This document shows, piece by piece, positions 45,735-56,294 of a stretch of 64,000 nt of DNA (position 1 is the stretch's first letter; every line of letters starts with the position of its first letter). The notes beneath the pieces are model-generated. The model had not been told where the DNA came from. It saw nothing but the letters and a program-made list of their open reading frames with translations, and did no database searches. The translations under genes and the position numbers were made by a program. This DNA comes from Dasypus novemcinctus. Its lineage: Eukaryota > Chordata > Mammalia > Cingulata > Dasypodidae. The stretch lies in the NCBI RefSeq assembly GCF_030445035.2, contig NC_080677.1, forward strand, positions 110,849,263-110,913,262, in the 5' to 3' direction.

Positions 45735-46420
45735 TTGCCAGACTTTCGAGCTATTCTCCAGTGGCCTGTGCTTGCCTGGCGTGACCCTCAGGCCCACTTA
45801 GTTTCCAGGACTAAGCTGTTTCTGGTTTATCCTGTCCTGATGCTGACTAAATCCTTGTTATTGCCCAGTTCTAGCTCATGTACTCCTTACAGTGCAAACT
45901 CATTATGTTGCTACTCCATAATGTGAGGAAATCTAACCCTGCACACTGTGTATGAAAATGTAAATTAATAAGTATATATCTCAGTTGTTGAATCAAGCTT
46001 GACGTACATGCCACAGTTTTCAGGTCTTTCTGGTATTTTAATGCAAGAAAGATAAGGCACTGAATATGAACAGGGATATCTTTGTAGTGAAGGAGAAGTG
46101 TGGCCGGATGAGAGCTCAGCCGAGTGGATTTTCAGCTGATTGAACAACTGTACCCCCAGAGGGGTAAGGAATGAAGTGATGATGAGGGAGAAAGGTCCTA
46201 TGGAAGGCTGCAGACTGCTGCCCTTACTCTGTCCTGTTCAAGTTTTTTTGTCAAAGATTTGGATGGATATACAGAACATTCTCATCACATTTGTGAATTG
46301 TGCAAATTATTGTTAATATATAGGGTGACAAAATTGGGATTCCAAAGCTCTTGAATGATATCCTGGTATAAAAAATATTTAGTATATCATCTCTTAAAGT
46401 AATATCCTAAGTCACTCTAT
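45735..46420. other. No recognised feature
   Basis: No repeat family or gene recognised. Confidence 0.4.
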
Positions 46421-46429
46421 GAAAGGCAA

Positions 46430-47000
46430 GAGAATTTAATAAATGGTCTTAGGGCAATTGGATAATCATGCAGAAAAATAAAGTTAAAGCTTTATTTTAT
46501 ATACCTGGACTAAAGAGTTTAAAATAAATACTGAAATCTTAATATAAGTAGAAGAAAATATAGGCATGTATTTCTCTAATATTAAACTGGAGAAAGCGTT
46601 CTTTAGCATAAAAGGTAATGAGGCAAAAAACTTAAAAGGGGAGAATATGTAGCACCAACTAAATATAAATTTTAAGTTCCATATATGAAAATTACCATAA
46701 AAAGAAAAGCTAAAAACCTAAGTACACTTTTCAAAATAGAGGACAATGAATTGATGTATTTATTTTGTAGAGAGCTGTCACAGATCAATAAGAAAATAAA
46801 GATGAATCTTCCAGTAGAAAAGTGGGTAAATGATTTAAAGGAAAACTCATAAAAGAAGAAATACTTAATAAAAATATATATGTAACATGTATTTTTCACC
46901 TCACTGCTAATCAAAGAAATCAAGAAAATAAATCTAAAATAAAATAACTTTCTTCCCCTGTCAAATGGCTTGGAACTATTTCCAGCTCTCTCCCAGTCCT
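46430..47000 (+). repeat. Old L1/HAL1 fragment, sense
   Basis: A-rich sense-strand sequence with the L1 ORF2-end phrases 'agggcaattggataatcatg', 'agaaaagtgggtaaatgatt' and 'cactgctaatcaaagaaatc'. It may continue after the SINE at 47194 (to about 48190). Confidence 0.5.
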
Positions 47001-47193
47001 TTCCCAGCCAAACAGTGCACTGAATTTGGAGGTCCGTGTCACTTCAGCTTGTGCTTGTTGGGACTCAATCTTTATTGGGCTACCCACCCTCTTGGCCATA
47101 TGACCTATCTTCTAAACTGAACAATGTGGTTCAAAGACAAGGAATAAGTTTGGATTAGTTTTGGCTTGCAACTCTTCTTTCAGTTTAATACTT

Positions 47194-47620
47194 TTTTTTT
47201 TTTTAATTGTATTTTTTTTTAAAAATTTATTTCTCTCCACTTCCCGTTCCACCCCAGTTGACTGTTCTCTGTGTCTATTTGCTGCGTCTTCTTTGTCCGC
47301 TTCTGTTGTTGTCAGCGGCATGGGAATCTGTGTTTCTTTTTGCTGCATCATCTTGCTGTGTCAGCTCTCTGTGTGTGCGGTGCCATTCTTGGGCAGGCTG
47401 CACTTTCTTTCTCGCTGGGCAGCTCTCCTTACGGGGCACACTCCTTGCACGTGGGGCGCCCCTACATGGGGGACACCCCTGTGTGGCAGGGCACTCCTCG
47501 CGCGCATCAGCACTGCATGTGGGCCAGCTCCACACGGGTCAAGGAGGCCCAGGGTTTGAACCGCGGACTTCCCATGTGGTAGACGGACGCCCTAACCACT
47601 GGGCCAAGTCTGTCGCCCCT
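47194..47620 (-). mobile_element. DAS-III SINE, copy J
   Basis: Long-form minus-strand copy with a head at the right ('gtagacggacgccctaacca'). Flanking 'agtttaatact' and 'agttaattctt' look like an imperfect target-site duplication. The A-box complement 'ccactgggcca' is intact. Confidence 0.88.
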
Positions 47621-47624
47621 AAGT

Positions 47625-47962
47625 TAATTCTTATATCCTAGTTCTTTAATGGAGAATTTCTTCCCACCTTGCTCTGGTTTACACCCAGATGGGCAGGTTC
47701 CCCTGGTCAGACCAGTTGTCAGAAATTGAGAACATATATAAAAATCTAATAATAGAAAATTGATGAAAATAACCAAGATGTATATCCAATTGGTGGGTGT
47801 AATGATACCTCCTAAAGAAATATAGGAGAATATATAATAACTTCAGGAAGTGTTCATCAGACAATGTTAAGGGACAAAAAATGAGAAACTGAACTCTATC
47901 TTCCCTAGGTCAACAACAAATATATACATATAGGTAGGGAGATAGATAGGTAGATAGGTAGG

Positions 47963-48020
<58 letters not shown>

Positions 48021-48190
48021 TGGATAGACAGATACCTATAAGACAGGATGTGAGACAGAAAGGACCATACCTTAATGGAATATATTTGGGTACTGGTGAT
48101 TTTTATTTGCCACTTTATACTTTAACATATTTTCCAAATTTTCGATAACTATGTGTTGCTCTTATTATAAAAGAAATTAAAAGTTGCTTA
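47625..48190 (+). repeat. Old L1/HAL1 3' end with microsatellite
   Basis: The terminal part 'actttaacatattttccaaa' and 'tgttgctcttattataaaag' resembles the sense 3' end of old L1M/HAL1 elements. It encloses the GATA microsatellite at 47936-48044. Confidence 0.4.
47936..48044 (+). repeat. (GATA)n/(GGTA)n microsatellite
   Basis: Compound tetranucleotide run: irregular 'gataggtagataggtaggta' first, then an almost pure GATA block of around 17 units, then 'ggatagacagata'. It is probably length-polymorphic. Confidence 0.9.
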
Positions 48191-48194
48191 GAAA

Positions 48195-49570
48195 GGTTAG
48201 AAAAAAGAGTACAAACCAGGAAGGAGAAAATAAAAAAATAAAGGCAAAGTTTCCAATTAGATTAAGAGAAACTTACGGTGCATGTCAGAACTGACAGACT
48301 TGGCCTGAGATTTTGGCTGGCTATAAACTCTCAAGATGGGTCAAATGAGTCAACTGTGTGAAGTGGGTGATTAAAAATATAAATGCTTTCTTAGATGCAC
48401 TTAAAGGATTGTAGTGTCCAAATTAAGGTGGACTAAAATTCTACCAAATTAAAGTCAATGGATAGAAATTTAAAGGAGGGCAGATTCAGCATCACAGTGA
48501 TGAGAAAATCTCTGATAATTACAGTTGTCTTAAAGAAAAAAAAAGCAATAGGTTCCTCAAAAAAGGTCCAGACTCCGCATTTGTCCCTTCCAGTGTCCCT
48601 AACAGTGCACACAGGCATTTTGTGCTTGGTTTCTCTGAAAGTTCCTGGTAGGTTCTCAGTCCTATGTGAGAACAATGCGTACCCCCCCACCCTAACCATC
48701 CTTCTGGTTTTTGCAAACTCTGATGATAAAGACTGAGGGAGGAGGAGGTGTTCATGATCAGAAAGATTTCTGTTTCAGCTCCCAGACAGCTGGCATCAAG
48801 CAGGGTCTCAGGTCATCTCATCTGGGGCTGGGAAGCATTCTCTGATTCTCACAAATCAGTCAGAGTTCATTAGTGGACCCCAGCTGGGATTGGACACAGT
48901 CTTACCAAAAGGAGAGTTGGTGGGTACCAGGTTCTCTGTCCCTCCCCACCTGCCTTGCTATGTCTGTGACCCATGGTTGATAGTTAGCGCTTCTAATAGA
49001 AGAGTTGCCTTTAAAATCCCCAATCTTCCTAGGCAACAAGGCATGGTCTGGGCAGAGAGGGAAGTAGACTGGGATTTGGGACTTCTTACTTCTGGCTTCC
49101 ATGCTCAGAGCTGCTCCTGACTTCCTGAGTGATATGGCTGAATCTCGCAGCAGGCTGGACCTCAGTTTCCCCAAGATGAGCAGATGGGAAGGTGAAGCAC
49201 CAAGATGAGTTAACCTCTGTGAAGGGTCAGAGATGGTAGATTAAAAATAGGCACTGAGCAGGAAGGAAGCAAGAAAGCACAAAATTAGAGTTGACGCATG
49301 AGAGGAAGAGATTAAACAGAAAAAGAAAAATTGCCAACAGCTTTGGAATTATCCAGTCGGAGTTTCTCTGCTGGGCAAGGAAAGCTTAAGTAATCCAAAT
49401 TAATTTCTAGTTAAAGGCAGAGCTCAGAGAGCAAGAAAACAGGTGACCACAGCTGGCACCAAATTTCACTGGGGGATAAACTCCCAATTCTGAAAATAAG
49501 CTGTATGTGCTGAGAAAGAGACTGTTTGAAATCAACTCGACCCTAGGCACAATGCTGAGGTTAGAAAGTT
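48195..49570. other. No recognised feature
   Basis: No repeat family, RNA gene or recognisable protein. Frames of up to 92 codons are unsupported. Confidence 0.4.
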
Positions 49571-49574
49571 CTAA

Positions 49575-50225
49575 TCCACTCAACACCTGTATAGCAAGTA
49601 CCTACTCTATGCTAGGCACTGGGCTTCTGGTTTTTGAGTCAGAAGCATGGTCCCTGTTGCCTTAGAGCTACTCACACAGAGGATAAATGTAGATGTATGT
49701 GATATGTGTATGCAGGATATATACAGCTAAAGAGAGCGCTGCAGGATCACAGGTATTGACGACAATATACTAAGACGGTCATGAAGGGAGCAGGGAAAGT
49801 GGGGGGTGGGGAGTTAGAAGAGGCTTGGGTGTGCTCTGAGGAAATGCCAGCAGTCACATGGCTGCCCCAGACATGCCCAGGTGAGACCGACAGACAGGAT
49901 GGGGTCAGACTATGCAGTAACATTTGGCTTACATTTTGGAAGATGAGGAGGAATTCTTGGAGGGGTTTAAGCAGAAAAGCAACACAATCAGATTTGCATC
50001 TCTGAAAGATTGCTCAGATAGCATTTTGGAGGATGCATTGAGGGTAAGACTGGAGGAAGTGAGACCACCTGCCAGACCACAACAGTCATCTAGGTGAATG
50101 GATTGTGGCTCAAACTAAGGTTCTAGCAGTGAGGATGGAGAAAGGAGGTGGATCAGGGAGGAACCAAGGGAAGGGATCAACAGACTTGCCAGTTGAGTGA
50201 CTCTTTCAATGTTGTTTGTCGGAAG
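49575..50225 (-). repeat. LINE-2, antisense
   Basis: 'acctactctatgctaggcac', 'ggaggggtttaagcagaaaa' and 'aaagattgctcagatagcat' follow the reverse-complemented L2 order. Confidence 0.55.
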
Positions 50226-50229
50226 AGTC

Positions 50230-51100
50230 AGACTTGGTGACCAGGTTGTGCCATTCTCAGATATGGGGGAATAGAGGGGAGAAGGAAAGTCTTAGAATGC
50301 ATAGAGGGGACAAATTGAGAACTGCAGGGTTCTAGGATCTGTAGGGCATCCACAGAGCAGGCAGTTTGGAGCCTCAACCCTTTTCTTTTGTATTCTTAAC
50401 TCCCATCTCCAAGGTATGCAGCATTTGGGGAGTCACCGGGCTTCTACCTACCCCCATTCTAAGCAGTGGCACCCCTGGCACTGGGCTTTAGAGGGTGGCC
50501 TGAGTGGTGGTGTTTGAGGATATCCAGCTGCATGGTGTAAGACTCGTTTCTACTGGGCTGGGCAGGAAGAGTTATGTTTGAGTGCTAGTCCTCAGGGGAT
50601 GAATGGGGCAGTAGTTTTCCAAATGCGTTCCTTGGAATCCTAGGTTTCTGGCCTCAGGGATGCTAAGTGCAGGAATGAAGGTAGAAAAAAGTGGGGAATG
50701 GAGAAGTAAGGTGGATATCAGAGGTGGTCTTTAGCCCCTCAGAGCAACCCTGCTAAGGCTCTTTAAAATATTGCTTTGAAGGAAAAGACACATGTGGACA
50801 AAAGGATGGCCTATATCCAAGAGGTCTTCACATCCTGGTAAGGAGTCTAGCGTGAAATATGGGGGGGGAGCCACAGGTCAGGGAAGAATTCCCCCCAGGA
50901 GCAAGTTAAGAAGCTTAGAGCTAACCAGCAGCCAAAGCAGGTCTTAGTTTATGTGAAGTCCATGGAGAGGGTAGAAGAGGAATTAATTATGAGCCTGTAA
51001 AAAACTGGGGCAGGGAAAGCACAGAGAAATCATCTTATGCTGCGTGGCAAGCTGGAGTCTCTATGCTAATACCAGATCGAGATGTGTTTATTTTTAAAAT
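50230..51100. other. No recognised feature
   Basis: No repeat family or gene recognised. Confidence 0.4.
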
Positions 51101-51107
51101 TTTTGAC

Positions 51108-51226
51108 AAGTGTATGTGGCTGAAGCAGTGGAGTGTCTGCTTCCTACATGGGAGGTCCCAGGGTCAGTCCCTGGTGCCTCCTAAAAACAAAAACAAACAA
51201 CAAGTAAACAAACGAATAAAACCAAC
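51108..51226 (+). mobile_element. Short DAS-I-type SINE, first of a pair
   Basis: tRNA-like head ('gagtgtctgcttcctacatg', 'ggaggtcccagggtcagtcc') with a degraded B box, then 'cctcctaaaaacaaaaac' and a (caaa)n tail. Confidence 0.7.
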
Positions 51227-51227
51227 T

Positions 51228-51315
51228 CAAGGGAGTTGATGTGGCTCAGTGGCTTAGCACTGGCTTCCCATGTATGAGGTCCTGGGTTCAATCCCCAGCC
51301 CCTGTAACTCAAAAT
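51228..51315 (+). mobile_element. Short DAS-I-type SINE, second of a pair
   Basis: 'ttgatgtggctcagtggctt' (A box 'tggctcagtgg') and 'ggttcaatcccc' (B box) are both well kept. It begins directly after the tail of the preceding copy, in the same orientation. Confidence 0.72.
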
Positions 51316-51319
51316 TTTT

Positions 51320-51925
51320 TTTCTTTTGAATTAGTTGCCTATATTTAAAAATCAGGAGGCTTTAAATAAAATTTTAGATTATTCATTTTTCTTGAGAAAA
51401 ACGAACACAAGTTCTGAGCACCCTGCTCCCCCACCTGAACCCCAAACCCTGCCCCAGGTAACCATCATCTCAAGCTACCTTTAGGCAGGCACAGGCCTTC
51501 CAGTTTGCACCAACCCTGCAATGCCTCTTAGTCACCTTGAGCCTGTTTTCCTCTCTAATGGTGCCTATCTGTCCACTGTGGACCCTGGAAGTTGCAACTT
51601 CTGAGTCAAAGTCATGTCCTAAAAGCCAGCCAGACCAGGAGTCAGGAGCTGATTCCTGTCTTAATCCTATATACTTTTCTACTGCAAAGTGACTGTTTTC
51701 TCTCTCCCCACAAAAGACTTGTGCTTAAATTGACTTCCTACCACAAGCACTGCCTCCTTCTCCCATACTGCTTGTTACCAGGCACATGGTTGCAGCTGTC
51801 CATTGCATTTAGGATACCAGTCACTGGCCTTTGGACTGTGGACTGGACAATTACATCTGTGACAGACATGATGAAAGAGAAGTATATTGACTCCTGCAAC
51901 AGAAGGCTTTGACCCAGTCAAAAGA
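51320..51925. other. No recognised feature
   Basis: The first part ('cccaaaccctgccccaggta') might be a decayed L1 3' end. Nothing else was recognised. Confidence 0.35.
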
Positions 51926-51929
51926 GAGG

Positions 51930-52620
51930 GCAGGTTTCTCTGAGATCTGCTGGAGAAGAAGGAGGTAATGATGTGAAGACGGGAGGAAAGAGTATTGCAA
52001 GTAAGAGAAGCACAGAGTGGAGAGATGCCAGGGAGGGGAGACCTGGGCAGCTGAGTTAGGAGCAACCACAGTGACCTAGGAGGAAGATGATGGCTTAGAT
52101 TATGGCAATGGAGAGGATGGATTTGAGGAAGTTTTAGAAACTAGATAGATGGCACTGAGGGATGGAATGGTGATAAGGAGTGAGGAAAGGGTTGTGAACT
52201 CTTGTCTCCTTAGTTTCTGGCTTAAATAGAGTGGTGGCATTGGCAGTGATTGGGAATGATAGGAAAGCATGTGCAAGGGAACGTCACACCTTCTTACACT
52301 CTGAGTTTCAGGTGACTGTGAAATCTAAAAGTTGACAAATAGTTGGATATGCAGGTCTAGAACTCAGGGAAAGTTTGGACTCTAAGTAAAGCTTTCTGCT
52401 ACCACACGGGTCTGATGTTTGGCTGCATTCTCAGATATAGGCATGTTGCATTCTCGCATATGGAAGACTGAACCATTAATCCTTTCATTCATTAGCTAAG
52501 TGGACATTCATTGGACACCTGTGCCTGTGGAGGCCCTCTGCTAGGTGCTGGCTCTATACGGGTAAGCAAACAGCTGTTATCCCACCCCTCAAGGAATCAA
52601 GCCAGAGAGTTATGTAAAAA
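51930..52620 (-). repeat. Two LINE-2 fragments, antisense
   Basis: 51930-52400 resembles the internal L2 3' region ('gattatggcaatggagagga', 'gtctccttagtttctggctt'). From 52475 a fresh L2 3' end starts ('ctttcattcattagctaagt', 'ccctctgctaggtgctggct'). Confidence 0.5.
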
Positions 52621-52823
52621 ACGTGGACATGATCTGATGCTCCCTTCTTTAGTTTGCTTCCACCTCCTCTCACTAATGAGGTCATAGAAGGTGAGATTGG
52701 TGTCCTCACTATTTCCCTTTCCTTCCTTTCAACTGGAAAAACCATTAGAATAGATTCATTCAAATTCTAAGACTTCACAGCTACCTTTGGAAAGGAGTTT
52801 CAAAACTGTCTGTCATCACTTTT

Positions 52824-53190
52824 TTTTTTTTTTAAAGATTTATTTATTTAATTTCCCCCCCTCCCCCGGTTGTCTGTTCTCTGTGTCTATTTTGCTGCGT
52901 CTTGTTTCTTTGTCCGCTTCTGTTGTCATCAGCGGCACGGGAAGTGTGGGCAGCGCCATTCCTGGGCAGGCTGCTCTTTCTTTTCACGCTGGGCGGCTTT
53001 CCTCACGGGCGCACTCCTTGCGCGTGGGGCTCCCCCATGCGGGGGACACCCTTGCGTGGCACGGCACTCCTTGCGCGCATCAGCACTGCTCATGGCCAGC
53101 TCCACACGGGTCAAGGAGGCCCGGGGTTTGAACCGCGGACCTCCCATATGGTAGACGGACGCCCTAACCACTGGGCCAAAGTCCGTTTCC
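52824..53190 (-). mobile_element. DAS-III SINE, copy K (short young subfamily)
   Basis: Well-preserved minus-strand copy with intact A-box ('ccactgggcca') and B-box ('gggtttgaacc') complements. The perfect 14 bp duplication 'ctgtcatcactttt' is at 52810-52823 and 53191-53204. It shares the internal deletion and the 'ggccaaagtccgtttccc' head with copies B and E. Confidence 0.93.
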
Positions 53191-53309
53191 CTGTCATCAC
53201 TTTTGATAGTGATCTAGTTAGTTTGTCTTTAGATTTTGAATATGAAACTCTCAGTTGTCTCGGGATGGAACCAGACTTTGAACACCTTTATGCTTAAAAT
53301 CTTATCTAG

Positions 53310-53420
53310 ACTTTAAATATCTTGAGGAAGGGATCATATTATTCAACCTTGTGTCCCCAGTGTCTAGTACAGTCCATGGCACACAATAGGCAATTAATGA
53401 ATATATGGTGAATGAATAAA
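53310..53420 (+). repeat. LINE-2 3'-end fragment
   Basis: 'cttgtgtccccagtgtctag', 'cacaataggcaattaatgaa' and a '(tgaa)n' tail are the L2 3' end in order. Confidence 0.65.
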
Positions 53421-53781
53421 TGAATATGGAACATCTTTTGATATTGTTTCATTTTTTTTAGTTGATTCTTATTTAACTTTGTATGCTGTAGTCTCTTCTC
53501 AACTGTAAACAGAATTGCTACAGGTAAGAACTTTGGTTGTGTCACGATGCTGGGTTCCTGGTGCATACTCACTACATATTTGTTGATTGACTGCTTAGAA
53601 TTAGGAAAGTTTGGCCCTCTTATCACTCTCTTTCACCTATAATGACTTCCTCAGTGAGGTTCTCGATTTTCCCTGGTTTATAGTAGAAAATCCAAGTAAC
53701 TTCTTGAATACTTACCATGTGCTTGACACTATCCATAAATAATTGTGTGGAAGGACTTCGAGGTATGGAAACTTGGTTCTT

Positions 53782-54195
53782 TTTTTTTTTTTTTTTTTAA
53801 GATTTATTTATTTATTTCTCTCCCCTTTCCCCTCCCACCCCGGTTGTCTGTTCTCTGTGTCTGTTTCCTGCGTCTTCGTCAGCTTCTGTTGTTGTCAGCG
53901 GCACGGGAATCTGTTTCTTTTTGTTGTGTCATCTTCTTGTGTCAGCTCTCCGAGTGTGCGGCACCATTCTTGGGCAGGTTGCACTTTCTTTTGCACTGGG
54001 CGGCTCTTCTTACGGGGTGCACTCCTTGCGCGTGGGACTCCCCTACGCGGGGGACACCCCTGCATGGCAGGACACTCCATGCGCGCATCAGCACTGCACA
54101 TGCACCACACGGGTCAAGGAGGTCCGGGTTTGAACTGCGGATCTCCCATGTGGTAGACGGATGCCCTAACCATTGGGCCAAGTCCGCCGCCGGAC
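53782..54195 (-). mobile_element. DAS-III SINE, copy L
   Basis: Long-form minus-strand copy with a long poly(T) at the left and its head at the right ('gtagacggatgccctaacca'). The target-site duplication 'acttggttctt' is at 53771-53781 and 54196-54206. It lacks a few bases around 'cagctcc' before the 'caaggaggtccggg' part. Confidence 0.92.
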
Positions 54196-54254
54196 ACTTG
54201 GTTCTTGAACTGTCACATCCTAAGCCCTTTGTCTCTGCCTCCTCCCAGTGTCCT

Positions 54255-54380
54255 AGGAAGCAGATACAATTACAATTTTTACTTTACAGATAAGAGAACT
54301 GAAGTTCAAAGAGGTCAAACCACTTGCTCTAAATTGGAATTTGAACCCAGATGATCATGATTCTAATGCTCACACTCTGA
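54255..54380 (-). repeat. MIR SINE, antisense fragment
   Basis: 'actttacagataagagaact', 'gaagttcaaagaggtcaaac' and 'ggaatttgaacccagatgat' are the reverse-complemented MIR core and head. Confidence 0.7.
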
Positions 54381-54382
54381 GG

Positions 54383-54550
54383 CAGAGATTCTGCAATTTC
54401 AGTGACTATCAGAATCACCTGGGGCCTGGCATACTCCTAGTCAGGTGATTTGAGGAGTGCAGTGGGGCCCGAGAGTCTGTATTTGGACTATCACCCAGGG
54501 GCTTCTGAAACAGGTGGCTTTGTGGGCCATTGTGCCATCATCAGCACTGG
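54383..54550 (+). mobile_element. MER5-like hAT fragment
   Basis: 'ctatcagaatcacctggggc' and 'ggggcccgagagtctgtatt' are characteristic of MER5A/B. It lacks clean terminal repeats. Confidence 0.65.
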
Positions 54551-54554
54551 AGGC

Positions 54555-55030
54555 AGTGTTTCAGAGGCTTACACTGACCATATCTCATGGCCACAGGCCT
54601 TTGGCTGATCCTCAGGGGAGAAGGGGTATGACATTTTCCTACAATGTGTCTCCAGAAACCTATAAACTTGGAACAAAACTAGGCTGAGAAAACCTCCAGT
54701 CAGGGCTTTGTCATGAAGCACTTGGGTTAATTTGGAGGCTATTAAGCATGAGATAAACAAGGGCTCCAATCACCTTGCCTTGCCTGGCCCCATAAATGAG
54801 ATTATCCTTTTCTCCCCATTTCACCACCTTGCATATAAATGGAATGAAACGCAAAGAGAGACAGGTAAAGAGGTTCCATACTCACCTCCTGGCAGGGTAG
54901 TGTGTAATTCTAGAATTCATAAAGGCCACTTACGATGCGATGGTAGCGTGAAACTCCTTTAGGTATTCAAGAAAGAGGGTGAAGGAAAGGTGACATCTTA
55001 GAAAAGACACAGAGTTCTTGCCTAGAGGGA
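54555..55030. other. No recognised feature
   Basis: No gene or repeat family recognised. Confidence 0.4.
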
Positions 55031-55034
55031 GAAA

Positions 55035-55260
55035 ATACAGGGCCTTCTGGGGTGGAAAGAGCTCTGACTCTAGAGCTAAACAGACTTAGGTCAAATCCTG
55101 GCTCCTCCACTTCTGGGCCGGAACATCTTTAGCCAGCACCTTAGCTTCTCTAGCCTCCATTTCCTTATCTGTAAAATACCTACTTTGCAGTACGTTGCAC
55201 AGATTAGAGATAACAAAGACAAGTTGTCCTGCATAGGGTAGATCCTCAACAGAAGGTATC
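55035..55260 (+). repeat. MIR SINE
   Basis: Sense MIR: 'gaaagagctctgactctaga', 'caaatcctggctcctccact', 'ttccttatctgtaaaatacc', 'gtagatcctcaacagaagg'. Confidence 0.75.
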
Positions 55261-55264
55261 TAAT

Positions 55265-55815
55265 TAGCATGGGACTGAAGTTTCTGAGAGTATGGCTGTG
55301 ATGGAAGTTGACATCCAGCTTTCCCTGAATCTAGCACTAAATGTCCTCCATATGAAGCCCTGGGGAGAGCCCTGGTTTAAACAGTGACCTGTCAAGTGTG
55401 AACAAATATTTATTGATGGTTACCAAATGTCTTTCCTTCCCTTTGGCCCAGGCTTCCTGCCTTTAATAGTTGGTACCCACAGTATTTCTGCAGAACTGAG
55501 TCCAGCATTTCAAAAGACTAAGTGAAGGGGTCCACGAGCAAGGAACTTGGAAGAACTTTTTAGCTGATGTTAAAGATGCAAGACTGAAAATGCTATAGAG
55601 ACTGAAACTGAGTGACTATTGAGATTTTTTTCTGAGCCTTTGATTTGTTGTTGGCATATTTATAGGAGACCCTGGACTATTAAAGGATGTGAAGGCTGGG
55701 CTACCTGCCAAGGAAACCCTGGCTTGGTTCCTTCTGCAGCTTGCCAAACTTTTGCTGTCTTGGGTTTGGCCTTGAAGCCAGGGGATGTTAGGAGGCCCCA
55801 AGGTAGTTCTGGGAT
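55265..55815. other. No recognised feature
   Basis: Nothing recognised beyond the flanking MIR elements. Confidence 0.4.
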
Positions 55816-55817
55816 AA

Positions 55818-56290
55818 TAATGTGAAAACAACTAATATTTAGAAAGGTATTGTGATAAGTGCCTCATCTTATATTACTTCACAGCAATTCTGTGAGTTAG
55901 GTAATAATACTATGGCAATAATCTGTAATGATTCAACTCAACGCTTCTGGAAAGAGGAGCACATGAGATCAAGTCCTAAATTATACTCACTGTGTGAATA
56001 TGGTAAGTTCTTAACTTCTTCTCTGGGTCTCAGTTTCTTTACCGGAAAAAATGGGAATAAGATTGCTTCTCATAAGGCTGGCTATTCCTTTGAGACTTTA
56101 CAGGTAAAACATGTGGCCAATATCTAGGACATATTGTAACACAGTAAAAATTAGGTCTTGTATCCCTATTTTAAAGATGCAAATCTGAGGCCTGGAAAGA
56201 TTAAGTAGCATGCCCAAAGTCACACACGGAAAGAGTGGAGGAGCCAGAACCCAAGCTGGTGTAGGTTTGACACCAATGCCCTTGTTTTTA
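55818..56290 (-). repeat. MIR interrupted by another MIR
   Basis: Antisense MIR parts at 55818-55915 ('gtgcctcatcttatattact') and 56150-56290 ('attttaaagatgcaaatctg', 'gcatgcccaaagtcacacac') enclose a sense MIR at about 55916-56145 ('ggtctcagtttctttaccgg', 'ggaataagattgcttctcat'). Confidence 0.6.
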
Positions 56291-56294
56291 ATCC

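Noticed and set aside
47936-48044. CRISPR-like array
   Set aside because: It is a tetranucleotide microsatellite with no spacers.
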